Below, piece after piece: positions 1 to 8,650 of a stretch of DNA of 46,212 nucleotides; the stretch's first letter is position 1, and every line of letters starts with the position of its first letter. The position numbers and the translations under genes were made by a program. The DNA is from Actinomycetales bacterium (GTDB lineage: Bacteria > Actinomycetota > Actinomycetes > Actinomycetales > Microbacteriaceae). The notes beneath the pieces were generated by a model. The model saw only the letters and a list, made by a program, of their open reading frames with translations. It ran no database searches and was not told where the DNA came from. The stretch lies in contig JAATFA010000131.1 of NCBI GenBank assembly GCA_015655445.1, positions 1 through 46,212 of the forward strand. The letters run 5' to 3'.

Positions 1-458
1 ACAGCCCCAACATGACCCTCGTCGAGATCCGCGCGAAGTGCCGCAAGCTGCGGCAGCGGATCGGCCTCAAGATGGTCGTCATCGACTACCTCCAGCTCAT
101 GACCTCCGGCAAGAAGGTCGAGTCGCGGCAGCAGGAGGTGAGCGAGTTCTCGCGCGCCCTCAAGCTCCTCGCGAAGGAGCTCGAGGTGCCCGTCGTCGCG
201 ATCTCGCAGCTCAACCGCGGGCCCGAGCAGCGCGCCGACAAGAAGCCCGCGCTCTCCGACCTGCGCGAGTCCGGCTCGCTCGAGCAGGACGCCGACGTCG
301 TCATCCTGCTCCACCGCGAGAGCGCCTACGAGAAGGACAACCCGCGGCAGGGCGAGGCCGACCTTATCATCGCCAAGCACCGCAACGGGCCCACGGACAC
401 GGTCACAGTCGGCTTCCACGGGCACTTCTCGCGCTTCGCGGACATGCCGGTCGTCTGA
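1..458 (+). CDS. dnaB: Replicative DNA helicase DnaB, C-terminal part
   Basis: This is the 3' end of the replicative helicase that unwinds DNA ahead of the replisome. The gene enters from outside the window, so its start is missing; the open frame runs from the first bases to a TGA at 456-458. The visible part is the RecA-like ATPase core. It shows a Walker B strand (MVVIDYLQLM), the AISQLNRG segment with the glutamine sensor, the SDLRESGSLEQDADVV stretch typical of DnaB, and a final beta strand followed by a short tail. The match to the DnaB C-terminus is unambiguous. Nothing here suggests an intein or truncation at the 3' end. Confidence 0.95.
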   Translation, partial: SPNMTLVEIRAKCRKLRQRIGLKMVVIDYLQLMTSGKKVESRQQEVSEFSRALKLLAKELEVPVVAISQLNRGPEQRADKKPALSDLRESGSLEQDADVVILLHRESAYEKDNPRQGEADLIIAKHRNGPTDTVTVGFHGHFSRFADMPVV

Positions 459-672
459 GGACGGCGGCGGCAGGTCCCCGACCGAGATGGGGCTCGGCCG
501 ACGCCGCGTGCCGGCGCCGTCCGCCGGGCACCGCCGGGCCGGATCGGGACGACCGGATCCGCTCCTCGCATGACCGCACATGCCCGCCGGCCGCGCGGAC
601 GCACGACGCGTCGCTCTCAGGCGCGCGCGCCTAGACTCGGGTGGTCCCCCGTTCGCGTCGAGGAAGGTCGCC

Positions 673-1374
673 GTGCCCGCTGAGGTCGCCTCTCGCACCG
701 TACCGTGGTCGATCCCGATCGCGCGCGCCGTGCCCCTCCTCGTGCTGGGCGCCCTCGTGACGTTCTCCGCCGACCACACGAGCGAGTTCGGCCTGCTCTC
801 GTTCGGCGGCTTCGCGGTCGTGTACGGCGTCGTGCTCGGGGTCGTCACGATCCGCGTCGCTGGCCGGGGCCTGCGGTCGGCGTACCTCGCGATCGCGGTC
901 GTCTCGGTGCTCGCGGGCGCCGCGGCGCTCGGCGCGTACCGGGGCGACGTGCCCGTGCTCGTCTTCGTGGTGAGCGCGTGGGCGGTGCTCACGGGCGGTC
1001 TCGAGATCTACGCGGCCGTGCGCGGGCGCGGACGCGTGCAGGGCAGCCGAGACGGCTTCTTCGCCGGCGGTGCGACCCTCGCGCTCGCCGTCGTGCTCCT
1101 GCTGCTGCCGCCCGGCTACACCGAGCACTATCGCGGTATCGAGACGGACGACACGGGCAAGCTCGTCGCGGGCACGCTCACCGCGGCGATCGTCGCCGTG
1201 GGCGTCATCGGCGCGTACGCCGCGCTGCTCGGCGTCTACCTCGTCATCGGCGGCATCACGCTGCGCTGGGCCGCGCGTCCGGGCGGGGCGGGAGCGGCGA
1301 TGCGGGGCGACCGTGCGGCGGCCGACCGCCTCGCCGCGGGATCCGGTGCGGCGCGGGACGAGGCCCGCCGGTGA
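673..1374 (+). CDS. Multi-pass membrane protein, function unknown
   Basis: A 233-residue protein that I do not recognise precisely. It has about six hydrophobic segments: near residues 14-30, 38-60, 65-85, 90-110, 135-150 and 170-210. The layout resembles the small DUF308/HdeD-like membrane proteins, but this is a weak guess. The GTG at 673 is preferred over upstream starts because GAGGAAGG lies 6-7 bases before it and the upstream in-frame residues look non-coding. A TAGACT box at 632-637 could be the -10 element. The C-terminus is basic and Ala/Arg rich, hence probably cytoplasmic. It overlaps the next small membrane gene, so the two are probably translated together. Confidence 0.75.
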   Translation: MPAEVASRTVPWSIPIARAVPLLVLGALVTFSADHTSEFGLLSFGGFAVVYGVVLGVVTIRVAGRGLRSAYLAIAVVSVLAGAAALGAYRGDVPVLVFVVSAWAVLTGGLEIYAAVRGRGRVQGSRDGFFAGGATLALAVVLLLLPPGYTEHYRGIETDDTGKLVAGTLTAAIVAVGVIGAYAALLGVYLVIGGITLRWAARPGGAGAAMRGDRAAADRLAAGSGAARDEARR

Positions 1375-1649
1375 GCACGCCCCCGCGCAAGCCCTCGCGC
1401 AAGGATCGCACCCGGCCGGCCGAGATCCTCGTGCTCTCGGCGATCCTCGCGGTCTTCGTGGGTCTCGTCGTGCTCATGTCCACGCGCGCGCTCGTGCTCT
1501 CCCTCGTCTTCTGCGGCGTGAGCTTCATCGTCGCGCTCGTCGTCTTCGCGATGCTCGCGCTCGCCTCGAACCCCAGGCAGGGCGGGGGCTCCGGCGGTGC
1601 GGGGTCGTCGGGCGCGCGGTCGTCGAGCGACGACACGACGTCGCACTAG
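1371..1649 (+). CDS. Small membrane protein, two transmembrane helices
   Basis: A 92-residue protein with a basic N-terminus, two closely spaced hydrophobic helices (about residues 19-36 and 41-65) and a Gly/Ser-rich tail ending in DDTTSH. The GTG start overlaps the TGA of the preceding gene (GTGA), which suggests translational coupling and a joint role with that membrane protein. No family is recognised. The low-complexity tail is probably cytoplasmic or disordered. Confidence 0.75.
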   Translation: MSTPPRKPSRKDRTRPAEILVLSAILAVFVGLVVLMSTRALVLSLVFCGVSFIVALVVFAMLALASNPRQGGGSGGAGSSGARSSSDDTTSH

Positions 1650-1669
1650 GACCGGACGAGACGAGGGCG

Positions 1670-1708
1670 GCCGGCGGGGCGCACGCCTGTCCCGAGCGCC
1701 CCGCCGGC
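1670..1708. terminator. Bidirectional terminator-like hairpin
   Basis: A perfect 12-bp inverted repeat, GCCGGCGGGGCG at 1670-1681 and its complement at 1697-1708, with a 15-base loop. It lies exactly between two convergent genes (stops at 1649 and 1710). Its position and GC-rich stem fit a shared transcription terminator. There is no T-tract, as is common in actinomycetes. Confidence 0.6.
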
Positions 1709-1709
1709 G

Positions 1710-3131
1710 TCAGGACGCGTCCGCGTCGCCCCCGGGCGCGCCGACCCCGTCGTCGAGGTGGTCGACGAGCGTGCTCGCGAGCCCCGTGTAGGTCGCGGGC
1801 GTGAGCGCGGCGAGGCGTGCCTTCGCCTCCGCCCCGATGTCGAGCCCCTCGACGAACGCGCGCAGGTCGGCCGCCTCCACGCGCCGTCCGCGCGTGAGCT
1901 CCTTGAGCATGGCGTACGGGTCGGCGATCCTGCTGCGGCCCGCGACGACCTCCGCACGGATGACCGTCTGGATCGCCTCCGCGAGAACCTCCTGGTTGGC
2001 GTCGAGGTCCGCGGCGAGACGGGCCTCGTCGACGGTCACCTCGGCGAGGCCGCGCTGGATGTTGTCGATCGCGAGCAGGCCGTGGCCGAAAGCGACGCCG
2101 ATGTTGCGCTGCGTCGTCGAGTCGGTCAGGTCCCGCTGCAGGCGCGAGGTGACGAGCGTGCGCGAGAGCGAGCCGAGCAGCGCGTCGGCGATCTCGAGGT
2201 TCGCCTCCGCGTTCTCGAAGCGGATCGGGTTGACCTTGTGCGGCATCGTCGACGACCCCGTCGCCCCCGCCTGCGGGATCTGCGCGAGGTAGCCCATCGA
2301 GATGTAGGTCCAGATGTCGGTGCACAGGTTGTGCAGCACGCGTCCCGCGTGCGCCATCGCGTCGTAGAGCTCGGCCTGCCAGTCGTGCGGCTCGATCTGC
2401 GTCGTGAGGGGCGTCCACTCGAGCCCGAGCGAGGAGACGAACGCGCGCGCTACGCCGGGCCAGTCGACGTCGGGCGCTGCCGCGATGTGCGCGGAGAACG
2501 TGCCGGTCGCGCCGCTGAACTTGCCGGGCACGGGAACCGAGCGGATGCGCTCGGCGGGGCGGCGCAGGCGGTGGACGAAGACGGCGAGCTCCTTGCCGAC
2601 CGTCGTCGGCGTCGCGGGCTGTCCGTGCGTGTGCGCGAGCATGGGGATCGTGCGCGTGCTCCGTGCCCAGTCGGCGAGCGTCGCGACGAGCGTGTCGAAC
2701 CGGGGCAGCCACACGCGCGTGAGGGCGTCCCGCACGGTGAGGGCGTAGGCGAGGTTGTTGATGTCCTCGCTCGTGCACGCGAAGTGCGTGAGCTCGGCGA
2801 TCCGGTCCAGGCCGAGCGAGCCGAGTCGTCGTCGCACGAGGTATTCGACGGCCTTGACGTCGTGGCGCGTCGTGCGCTCGAGCTCGGCGAGCTCCGCGAT
2901 CTCGCGCTATCCGAAGTCGTCCGCGAGCGCGCGCAGTGCCGCCCGCTCGGGCTCGGCGAGCGGCGTCGTGCCGAAGAGTGAGCGGTCGGTGAGGCACAGG
3001 AGCCACTCGACCTCGACCCGCACGCGTGCGCGATTGAGCCCCGCCTCGGAGAGGTGCTCCCCGAGCTCGCCGACGGCCGCTCGGTAGCGTCCGTCGAGGG
3101 GGCTGAGGGGCTGCGGGGGCAACGGGGTCAT
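1710..3131 (-). pseudogene. purB: Adenylosuccinate lyase PurB, interrupted by an in-frame TAG
   Basis: PurB catalyses two fumarate-releasing steps in purine synthesis (SAICAR to AICAR, adenylosuccinate to AMP). The ATG at 3131 has AGGAG before it, and the first 74 codons read as normal PurB (SPLDGRY near residues 9-15). Codon 75 is TAG (2907-2909). The same frame then continues without a shift into the rest of the protein: HDVKAVEYL, TSEDINN, HGQPATPTTVGKE, and the signature loop GSSTMPHKVNPIRFENAE. It ends at a normal TGA at 1710. The spacing from DDFG to the following helix fits a single-codon substitution rather than an indel. A real nonsense mutation, an assembly error or readthrough are all possible. 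An internal start such as GTG at 2837 would lose the N-terminal domain. Confidence 0.85.
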
Positions 3132-3682
3132 GGTGCTCCTTGTCGGATGCCCGGCTCGATCTGCCGGAGGAGGGCGGCGCAGGCGTGCTCGATCGTCGCG
3201 AGCACGAGGTCGAACAGGCCCGCGTCGGAATAGTACGGGTCCGGGACCTCGCCCGCCTCGCCGTGCTCGGGATCGAAGGCGAGCAGCAGCCCCACCTTGG
3301 CCCGGTCCGTCTCGGTCGAGGCCCAGCTGCGCAGCGTGCGCTCCTGGCCGCGGTCGAAGACGACGACGAGGTCGAGGGAGGGGAACCAGTCGGCCTCGAA
3401 CTGCTTGGCGCGGTGCCGCGATCCGTCGTATCCGCGCCGCGCGAGCGCCTCGAGGGCGCGACCGTCGCAGCGCTCGCCGACGTGCCAGTCGCCTGTGGCC
3501 GCGGAGGTCACGGCGAGCAGGGGATCGAGGCCGCGCCGGCGCGCGAGCTCGCGGAAGACCGTCTCGGCCATCGGCGACCGGCAGATGTTGCCCGTGCAGA
3601 CGAAGCACAGGCGGAAGCGGGCCGCGGTGTCGAACGTCAGGTCGAGTGCCATGCCACGCATCCCATGCGACCCATTGTTCAC
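3128..3682 (-). CDS. Low-molecular-weight protein-tyrosine phosphatase
   Basis: A cytoplasmic phosphotyrosine or arsenate-reductase-type phosphatase of the LMW-PTP fold. The active-site P-loop CTGNICRS follows the first beta strand, and the general-acid loop appears as DPYY near the C-terminus, both as the family requires. Three in-frame starts are possible. The GTG at 3682 has the best Shine-Dalgarno (GGAGGAGGAGAGGG just upstream); ATGs at 3661 and 3652 would shorten the N-terminus by 7 or 10 residues without touching the domain. Its TGA overlaps the ATG of purB (ATGA), so the two form a coupled operon. The physiological substrate cannot be read from the sequence. Confidence 0.9.
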   Translation of the reverse strand: MNNGSHGMRGMALDLTFDTAARFRLCFVCTGNICRSPMAETVFRELARRRGLDPLLAVTSAATGDWHVGERCDGRALEALARRGYDGSRHRAKQFEADWFPSLDLVVVFDRGQERTLRSWASTETDRAKVGLLLAFDPEHGEAGEVPDPYYSDAGLFDLVLATIEHACAALLRQIEPGIRQGAP

Positions 3683-3866
3683 CCCGACCCTCTCCTCCTC
3701 CACAGGGGTGGACGCCGGATCCTCCTCCCCTGGCCCGTCCCGAGCGCGCCGCGCGGCCCCCGTGACCGGCGATGCTGACGGGCGAGGGCGGACGCGGCCC
3801 GGCCGCGCGGCCCTCGACGACGCGAACGAGGCGGAGAGCGGAGGAAGCGGTGCAGGAGGGTGGATC

Positions 3867-4148
3867 ATGATCGGCGTCCCGGACCCCACGAGTGCGCTGC
3901 AGGCGCAGCTGGCGGCGCTCGGCCGGGCGTGCGCGGAGATCGGCGAGGCGCGCGATCTCCTGCTCGCCGACCCGGGCGAATGGCACGGGCTCGCCCGGGA
4001 GGCGTTCGACGGAGCGCGCGGACGCGTCCGCGATGCGGTCGCGAGCGCCGGGGCGCACCTCGATGACGCCCAAGGGCACACGCGGCGAGCACTCGACACG
4101 GTCCTCGCCGCGGCCAGTGCCGGAACGGCGGGCGCGCGTGTCGGGTGA
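3867..4148 (+). CDS. Small helical WXG-like protein
   Basis: A 93-residue, Ala-rich, mostly helical protein. A WHG tripeptide sits between two predicted helices (about residues 8-30 and 38-85), as in WXG100/ESAT-6-like proteins, which are typically 90-100 residues. The start at 3867 is supported by GGAGG seven bases upstream. It overlaps the next gene by 11 bases, so the pair is likely made together. WXG partners are often exported by ESX machinery, but no ESX gene is in this window. The WXG assignment therefore rests on length, helicity and the tripeptide only. Confidence 0.7.
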   Translation: MIGVPDPTSALQAQLAALGRACAEIGEARDLLLADPGEWHGLAREAFDGARGRVRDAVASAGAHLDDAQGHTRRALDTVLAAASAGTAGARVG

Positions 4149-5559
4149 CCTCGTGATCTCCGGCGGCGGCCAGGTGGGCGTCGCGAGCGACGATCTGTGG
4201 ACGGAGCTCTCGCGCGTCGAGCGCGCGGCGCACGGCCTCGAGTCCGCGCGCCGCGAGCTCGCCGTCGCGAGCCGGCACGTCGGGGTGCACGGGCTCGTCG
4301 GGGTGCACGGGCTCGTGCAGGACGGCGCCCCCGGGAGCGCGGCGCGCGCGGAGCAGGACATGCGTGCGGGTGCGGCCGCGCTCGACTCGGCCGCGCGCGA
4401 GGCCTCCGCGCTCGCGATCGCGCTGAGGACGGCGATCGACGGCTACGGGCGCGCGGAGAGCCTCGCGCGGCGCGCGCTCGAGGGCGCGGAGGGGTGGCTC
4501 GTGCAGCGCATGGCGGCGCTGCTGCCCGTGCTGCTCGTGGAGGTCGCCCCGTGGCTCGGCGCGGTCGCGCTCGGCCTCGCGCTCGTCGCGGCCGTGCGTC
4601 CGGGCGGCGCGCGCGGCGTCGCCCGCGGGCTCGAGGACTGGGCGCTCGCGCACGGGCGCATCATCACGAGCCCGCTCGCGGCGACGATCGTGCGCTCGGT
4701 CGTGTCGAGCGCGGACGAGGGGATCGGCGCGAGCATGCGGGTTCCGCCGCCGATCGCGGCGGTCCTGGACCGGTACGGGCTCGGGGTGCCCGCCTCGGCG
4801 GCGTTCGTCGTGAGCGCCGCCCATGCGGTCGGCTGGTACGAGGAGACGCCCGTGCGCGTCGCCGCGCGGCGCCCGGTCGCCGCCTCCGCTCCCCCGGCGG
4901 GCTTCGCGGAGCGGTTCTCCCGCGTGCCCGAGGGCCCGGAGCAGGTGCGCGTCGAGCGCTACTCGGCGCCGGGGCGCCCCGACCGCTTCGAGGTCTACCT
5001 CGGCGGCACGAAGGACTTCTCTCCCGCGAGCGCCGACGAGCCGAACGACTCGACGAGCAACCTCGTCGCGATGTACGGGGACACCTCGGGAGCCGAGCGC
5101 GCCGCGCGGCAGGCGATGGCGGAGGCGGGCGTCACGAGCTCGAGCGAGGTCGTGTTCACCGGCTACTCGCAGGGCGGCCTCATCGCGGCGCGGCTCGCGG
5201 CATCCGGCGACTATGCCACGCAGGGGCTCGTCACGTACGGCGGTCCCACGGCGCACATCGCGGTGCCCGCCGACGTGCCCGTCGTCGAGGTCGAGCACAC
5301 CGACGACCTCGTGCCGGCCGCTGCGGGCTTCCGCGAGTCGAGCGACGCAGTGCTCGTCGAGCGCGAGGCCTACGCCGGGCGCGCCGTGCCGGACGACGTG
5401 TGGTTCCCCGCGCACCGGCGCGACGCCTACGCGGAGACGGCGCAGCTCATGGACGGTGCGGGGGCGCCGCTGCTCGCGGACGCGCGCGATCGGCTGCGGG
5501 CGTTCACCGCGGACGCGACGACGGTGACCGCGACCGAGTACCTCACGGAGCGCGAGTGA
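4138..5559 (+). CDS. Alpha/beta hydrolase with helical N-terminal region
   Basis: A 473-residue protein. The first 110 residues are Ala-rich and probably coiled or helical. A hydrophobic stretch follows near residues 125-150. The C-terminal half is an alpha/beta hydrolase of the lipase/esterase type, with the nucleophile elbow GYSQGG near residue 342 and later Asp and His candidates in EHTDDLV and WFPAHRRD. The catalytic triad is inferred, not proven. The start is taken at GTG 4138; GTG 4153 is an alternative. An 18-bp tandem duplication encodes VGVHGL twice near residue 50. Pairing with a WXG-like small protein suggests a surface or secreted role. The substrate is unknown. Confidence 0.8.
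   Translation: MSGDLVISGGGQVGVASDDLWTELSRVERAAHGLESARRELAVASRHVGVHGLVGVHGLVQDGAPGSAARAEQDMRAGAAALDSAAREASALAIALRTAIDGYGRAESLARRALEGAEGWLVQRMAALLPVLLVEVAPWLGAVALGLALVAAVRPGGARGVARGLEDWALAHGRIITSPLAATIVRSVVSSADEGIGASMRVPPPIAAVLDRYGLGVPASAAFVVSAAHAVGWYEETPVRVAARRPVAASAPPAGFAERFSRVPEGPEQVRVERYSAPGRPDRFEVYLGGTKDFSPASADEPNDSTSNLVAMYGDTSGAERAARQAMAEAGVTSSSEVVFTGYSQGGLIAARLAASGDYATQGLVTYGGPTAHIAVPADVPVVEVEHTDDLVPAAAGFRESSDAVLVEREAYAGRAVPDDVWFPAHRRDAYAETAQLMDGAGAPLLADARDRLRAFTADATTVTATEYLTERE
4279..4314 (+). repeat. 18-bp tandem duplication inside the hydrolase gene
   Basis: Two identical 18-base units (4279-4296 and 4297-4314) encode VGVHGL twice in the helical N-terminal part of the hydrolase. The reading frame is kept. 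The perfect identity suggests a recent slippage or duplication event. Confidence 0.9.
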
Positions 5560-5585
5560 GCGCCGCGACGCGAGGGCGCTCGGCG

Positions 5586-6005
5586 TCAGCGAGCGCGGAC
5601 GAGCGGGCGCACGATGAGGCCGATGAGCCAGCTGAACACCGCGAGCACGAGAGCGCCGAGCACGCCCCACCAGAATCCGCCGACCTCGAGGCCGAAGCCG
5701 AGCAGGCTCGAGATCCACGCGACGAGCAGAAGCAGCAGGCCGTTGACGACGAGCGCGAGCAGCCCGAGCGTGAGCAGGTAGAGGGGGAACGCGATGATGC
5801 GCACGAGGTTGCCGACGACGCCGTTCACGATGCCGAAGATGAGCGCGACGATGAGGTAGGTGACGATCGTCTCGAGCGTGCCGGGCGGGGTGCCGGGCGC
5901 CGACCCGATGGGCGCGAACGCGACGACCTTCACGCCGGGCACGAGCAGCGTCGTGAGCCAGAGCGCGACCGCGTTGATGAGCAGTCGCACCAGGAGCCGG
6001 GCCAT
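5586..6005 (-). CDS. Phage holin family 4-TM membrane protein
   Basis: A 139-residue membrane protein with four hydrophobic helices (about residues 3-22, 47-70, 73-95 and 105-130). It matches the small PF04020-type (Mycobacterial 4TM / phage holin superfamily IV) proteins common in bacterial chromosomes, where the role is unknown despite the name. The characteristic NAVALWL start and the GIVNGVVGNLVRI turn after the second helix are present. The ATG at 6005 has GGAG close upstream. It is transcribed away from the hisC-like gene. Confidence 0.8.
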   Translation of the reverse strand: MARLLVRLLINAVALWLTTLLVPGVKVVAFAPIGSAPGTPPGTLETIVTYLIVALIFGIVNGVVGNLVRIIAFPLYLLTLGLLALVVNGLLLLLVAWISSLLGFGLEVGGFWWGVLGALVLAVFSWLIGLIVRPLVRAR

Positions 6006-6069
6006 GGCTCCACTATGCCTGCGCGGGCATGGCGCCGCAACGGTTCTCGAGCCGCCCACGGCCGGGCTC

Positions 6070-6075
6070 TAGGCT
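6070..6075 (+). promoter_or_regulatory. -10 box for a leaderless hisC transcript
   Basis: TAGGCT lies six bases before the GTG at 6082, with no Shine-Dalgarno between. This is the arrangement expected for a leaderless mRNA. Confidence 0.55.
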
Positions 6076-6081
6076 GGACGC

Positions 6082-7149
6082 GTGTCCGAGCCACGCGTGC
6101 GACTGCGTCCCGAGATCGCGGCCCTCCCCGCCTACCGGCAGGGCCGCGCCGCCGCGCCCGAGGGATACAAGCTCTCCTCGAACGAGAACCCGTACGCACC
6201 ACACCCGGCCGTGCTCGCCGCGATCGCGGATGTCGAGATCAATCGCTATCCGGAGGCCACGGCGCGTGCGCTCCGCGAGCGGCTCGCCGAGCGCCACGGG
6301 GTGACTCCCGAGCACGTGCAAGTCGGCGCGGGATCGGTGTCGCTCCTCGCCCAGTTCATCGCGGCGGCCGCGACCGTGGGCGACGAGGTCGTGCACGCCT
6401 GGCGCAGCTTCGAGGCCTACCCGTCCCTCGTCACGGTCGCGGGGGCGACGAGGGTGCAGATCCCGAACCTGCCGGACGGGCGGCACGACCTCGACGCGAT
6501 GGCGGCCGCCGTCGGAGAGGCCACGCGCGTCGTGCTCGTGTGCTCGCCGAACAACCCCACCGGGCCGATCGTGACGCGCGACGAGCTCGCCGTCTTCCTC
6601 GACCGCGTGCCGCCGACCGTGCTCGTGCTGCTCGACGAGGCCTACCGCGAGTTCGTGACCGATCCCCGCGTGCCCGACGGGCTCGCGCTGCAGCGCGAGC
6701 ACCCGAACCTCGTCGTGCTCCGCACGTTCTCGAAGGCCTACGGGCTCGCGGGGCTCCGGATCGGCTACGCGATCGGCGAGCAGTACCTCGTCGACGCCGC
6801 GCGGTCCACCGCGATCCCGCTGTCCGTCATCGAGCACGCGCAGCGCGCGGCCCTCGCGGCGCTCGACCACGAGCAGGAGCTCCTCGAGCGCGTCGCCGAG
6901 ATCGCCGAGCGCCGCGATCGCGTGCGCGCGGCGCTCCTCGACCAGGGCTGGGCCGTCCCCGAGGCCCAGGGCAACTTCGTGTGGCTGCCCACGGGCGAGC
7001 GCACCGAGCATGCGGCCGAGGAGTTCGCCGCCGAAGGCCTCGTCGTGCGCGCCTTCCCGCCCGACGGCATCCGCATCACGATCGCCGAGGAGGAGTCGGT
7101 CGAGCACCTCGTGCGCATCGCCGGACGGCTCGCCCCCGCGCACCACTGA
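6082..7149 (+). CDS. hisC: HisC-type aminotransferase (histidinol-phosphate or aromatic)
   Basis: A PLP-dependent class I/II aminotransferase of 355 residues, the usual HisC length. Visible motifs are [10 protein letters not shown] near residue 33, SPNNPTG near 155, DEAYREF near 193, and the PLP-lysine segment [14 protein letters not shown] near 217. HisC makes histidinol phosphate in histidine synthesis, while the actinobacterial paralogue Pat transaminates aromatic 2-oxo acids. The two cannot be separated here. The gene stands alone rather than in a his operon, which slightly favours the Pat-like reading. The GTG start is supported by a TAGGCT box six bases upstream. Confidence 0.85.
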   Translation: MSEPRVRLRPEIAALPAYRQGRAAAPEGYKLSSNENPYAPHPAVLAAIADVEINRYPEATARALRERLAERHGVTPEHVQVGAGSVSLLAQFIAAAATVGDEVVHAWRSFEAYPSLVTVAGATRVQIPNLPDGRHDLDAMAAAVGEATRVVLVCSPNNPTGPIVTRDELAVFLDRVPPTVLVLLDEAYREFVTDPRVPDGLALQREHPNLVVLRTFSKAYGLAGLRIGYAIGEQYLVDAARSTAIPLSVIEHAQRAALAALDHEQELLERVAEIAERRDRVRAALLDQGWAVPEAQGNFVWLPTGERTEHAAEEFAAEGLVVRAFPPDGIRITIAEEESVEHLVRIAGRLAPAHH

Positions 7150-7198
7150 GCCGACCGGTCGCGAGAGCCACCGCCGCTCGCGTCGCCCGGCAGCGCGG

Positions 7199-8650
7199 TC
7201 AGCGGCACCAGCTGAGCTGGAAGCCGTCGAAGCTGCGGCGCACGAGGCCCGTGTCGAGGTCGACGAGGTTCGTCGTGACGGGAGAGAACGACGCGGCGCC
7301 CGGGTAGCCGTCGGGCCGCGCCGTGTCGGGCACGGTCTCGACCGCCGCGTACTGGCCGTTCGGCGAGACGCAGTAGTCCTGGATGCGCGTGCCGCTCGTC
7401 GGAGGCTCGTAGAGGGTGCGCGTGCGACCGCCCGAGGAGCGCACGAGGTAGGGCACGAACGTGCGGTCGTCGGTCGTCCGGACGAGCTCCTGCACATAGT
7501 CGCCCGCCGCGCCGAGCACGACGAGCTTGCCCGGGTAGACGATGCCACGCTCGGGCGGCGCTGCGAGCCGGAGCGGCGCGACGGCGCCGGAGGAGAGGTC
7601 GATCGTCGACTGCCCGGCGGGGTCGGTCACGATCGCGCGCGTCGTGCCGGGCACGAATCCGTCGAGCTCCGCGTGCGCGCCGAGGGGAGTGAGCGGCCCG
7701 CTCGCCAGCACATCCGTGAGGAAGAGCGACTGGTCGTAGGCCTGCGCGACGAGCGAGCTCGTGCCCGGCACGAACTCCCAGTCCATGACCTGCAGGGGCG
7801 CGCCGTCCAGCCCCGCGACCGGACGCGGCACGCCCGTGCCGAGTGCGAGGTCGTAGACGTAGAGGGCGTTGTCGACCGCGGGACTGCTCGTCGTCGCGTC
7901 GCCCGTGAGCGCGAAGCCGAGAAGGTCGTTCGCGGGGGACGCCGCGATCATGTCCACGTGCGCGTGGGACGGCAGCAGAAGCTCCTGGGGCGCGCCGCCG
8001 TCGAGGGGTGCGAGGGAGAGGGCGTCCGTGCCGTCGGCGGCGATCGTGACGACCGCGAGCGCGGTCGGGAGCGCGACGTACTCCTGGATGCGCGGCGCGC
8101 CGAAGACCACGGCGCCCGCCTCCGTGCCGGTGAGGGAGGCGCGGCGGATCGTGTCCGGCTCCTTCGTGCCGTCGGGCGCGACCCGGTCGTCGCGGTGGAG
8201 CACGTAGAGGTCGACCCCCGGCGTGCGCACGTCGTACTCGAGGGTCGAGGAGGCGCCGCCGAAGGCCCCGCGCACGTCGCGCACCTGCACCGTGTAGCGC
8301 GCGTCGTAGCGCAGGATGCCCGTGAACGTGATCGTGATCGCCGCCTCCGTCGACGTGACGGTCGCGTCCGCCGCGGGCCGGACGACGAGCTGTCGCGCGG
8401 CGACGGGCGCGAGCTGCTGGTTCGCGTGCAGCACGAGGCGCTGGCCGGCGCGGGAGACCGCCCCCGCCGGGTCGAACTCGACCGACTCGACGCGCGGCCC
8501 GCGCAGGGTGCCCGCGACGCCGAGCAGCGCCGCCGCGACGGCGAGCGCGGCGATCGTCGCCGCGAGCGTGCGGGCGAACCGCCGCGCCGCGCGTCGCTGC
8601 GCGCGCGGACGCTCGGGGTCGGCGCTCGCCCGGCCCGGGTCAGTACTCAT
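7199..8650 (-). CDS. Membrane-anchored secreted protein, propeller-like, unknown function
   Basis: A 483-residue protein with a basic cytoplasmic head, one transmembrane segment (about residues 28-47) and a large extracellular part. The region at about 50-145 looks like an Ig/Big-type beta domain (VDLYV follows it). The rest has repeated short beta strands with SPNG and VTDP turns, as in TolB or WD-like propellers. No catalytic motif is visible. Its ATG overlaps the end of the TIGR03943-type gene by 11 bases, so it is the third gene of a tightly coupled operon behind a permease. A role at the cell surface linked to that transporter is an inference. Confidence 0.75.
   Translation of the reverse strand: MSTDPGRASADPERPRAQRRAARRFARTLAATIAALAVAAALLGVAGTLRGPRVESVEFDPAGAVSRAGQRLVLHANQQLAPVAARQLVVRPAADATVTSTEAAITITFTGILRYDARYTVQVRDVRGAFGGASSTLEYDVRTPGVDLYVLHRDDRVAPDGTKEPDTIRRASLTGTEAGAVVFGAPRIQEYVALPTALAVVTIAADGTDALSLAPLDGGAPQELLLPSHAHVDMIAASPANDLLGFALTGDATTSSPAVDNALYVYDLALGTGVPRPVAGLDGAPLQVMDWEFVPGTSSLVAQAYDQSLFLTDVLASGPLTPLGAHAELDGFVPGTTRAIVTDPAGQSTIDLSSGAVAPLRLAAPPERGIVYPGKLVVLGAAGDYVQELVRTTDDRTFVPYLVRSSGGRTRTLYEPPTSGTRIQDYCVSPNGQYAAVETVPDTARPDGYPGAASFSPVTTNLVDLDTGLVRRSFDGFQLSWCR

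Noticed and set aside
2837-2909. A frameshift as the cause of the purB interruption
   Set aside because: The frame is identical before and after the TAG and the spacing fits one substituted codon.
4197-7307. Very long open frame on the plus strand, about 1000 codons, Arg/Ala/Gly rich
   Set aside because: It is a GC-driven shadow of the hydrolase, the holin-like gene on the other strand and the aminotransferase; its composition is non-protein-like and it has no domain.
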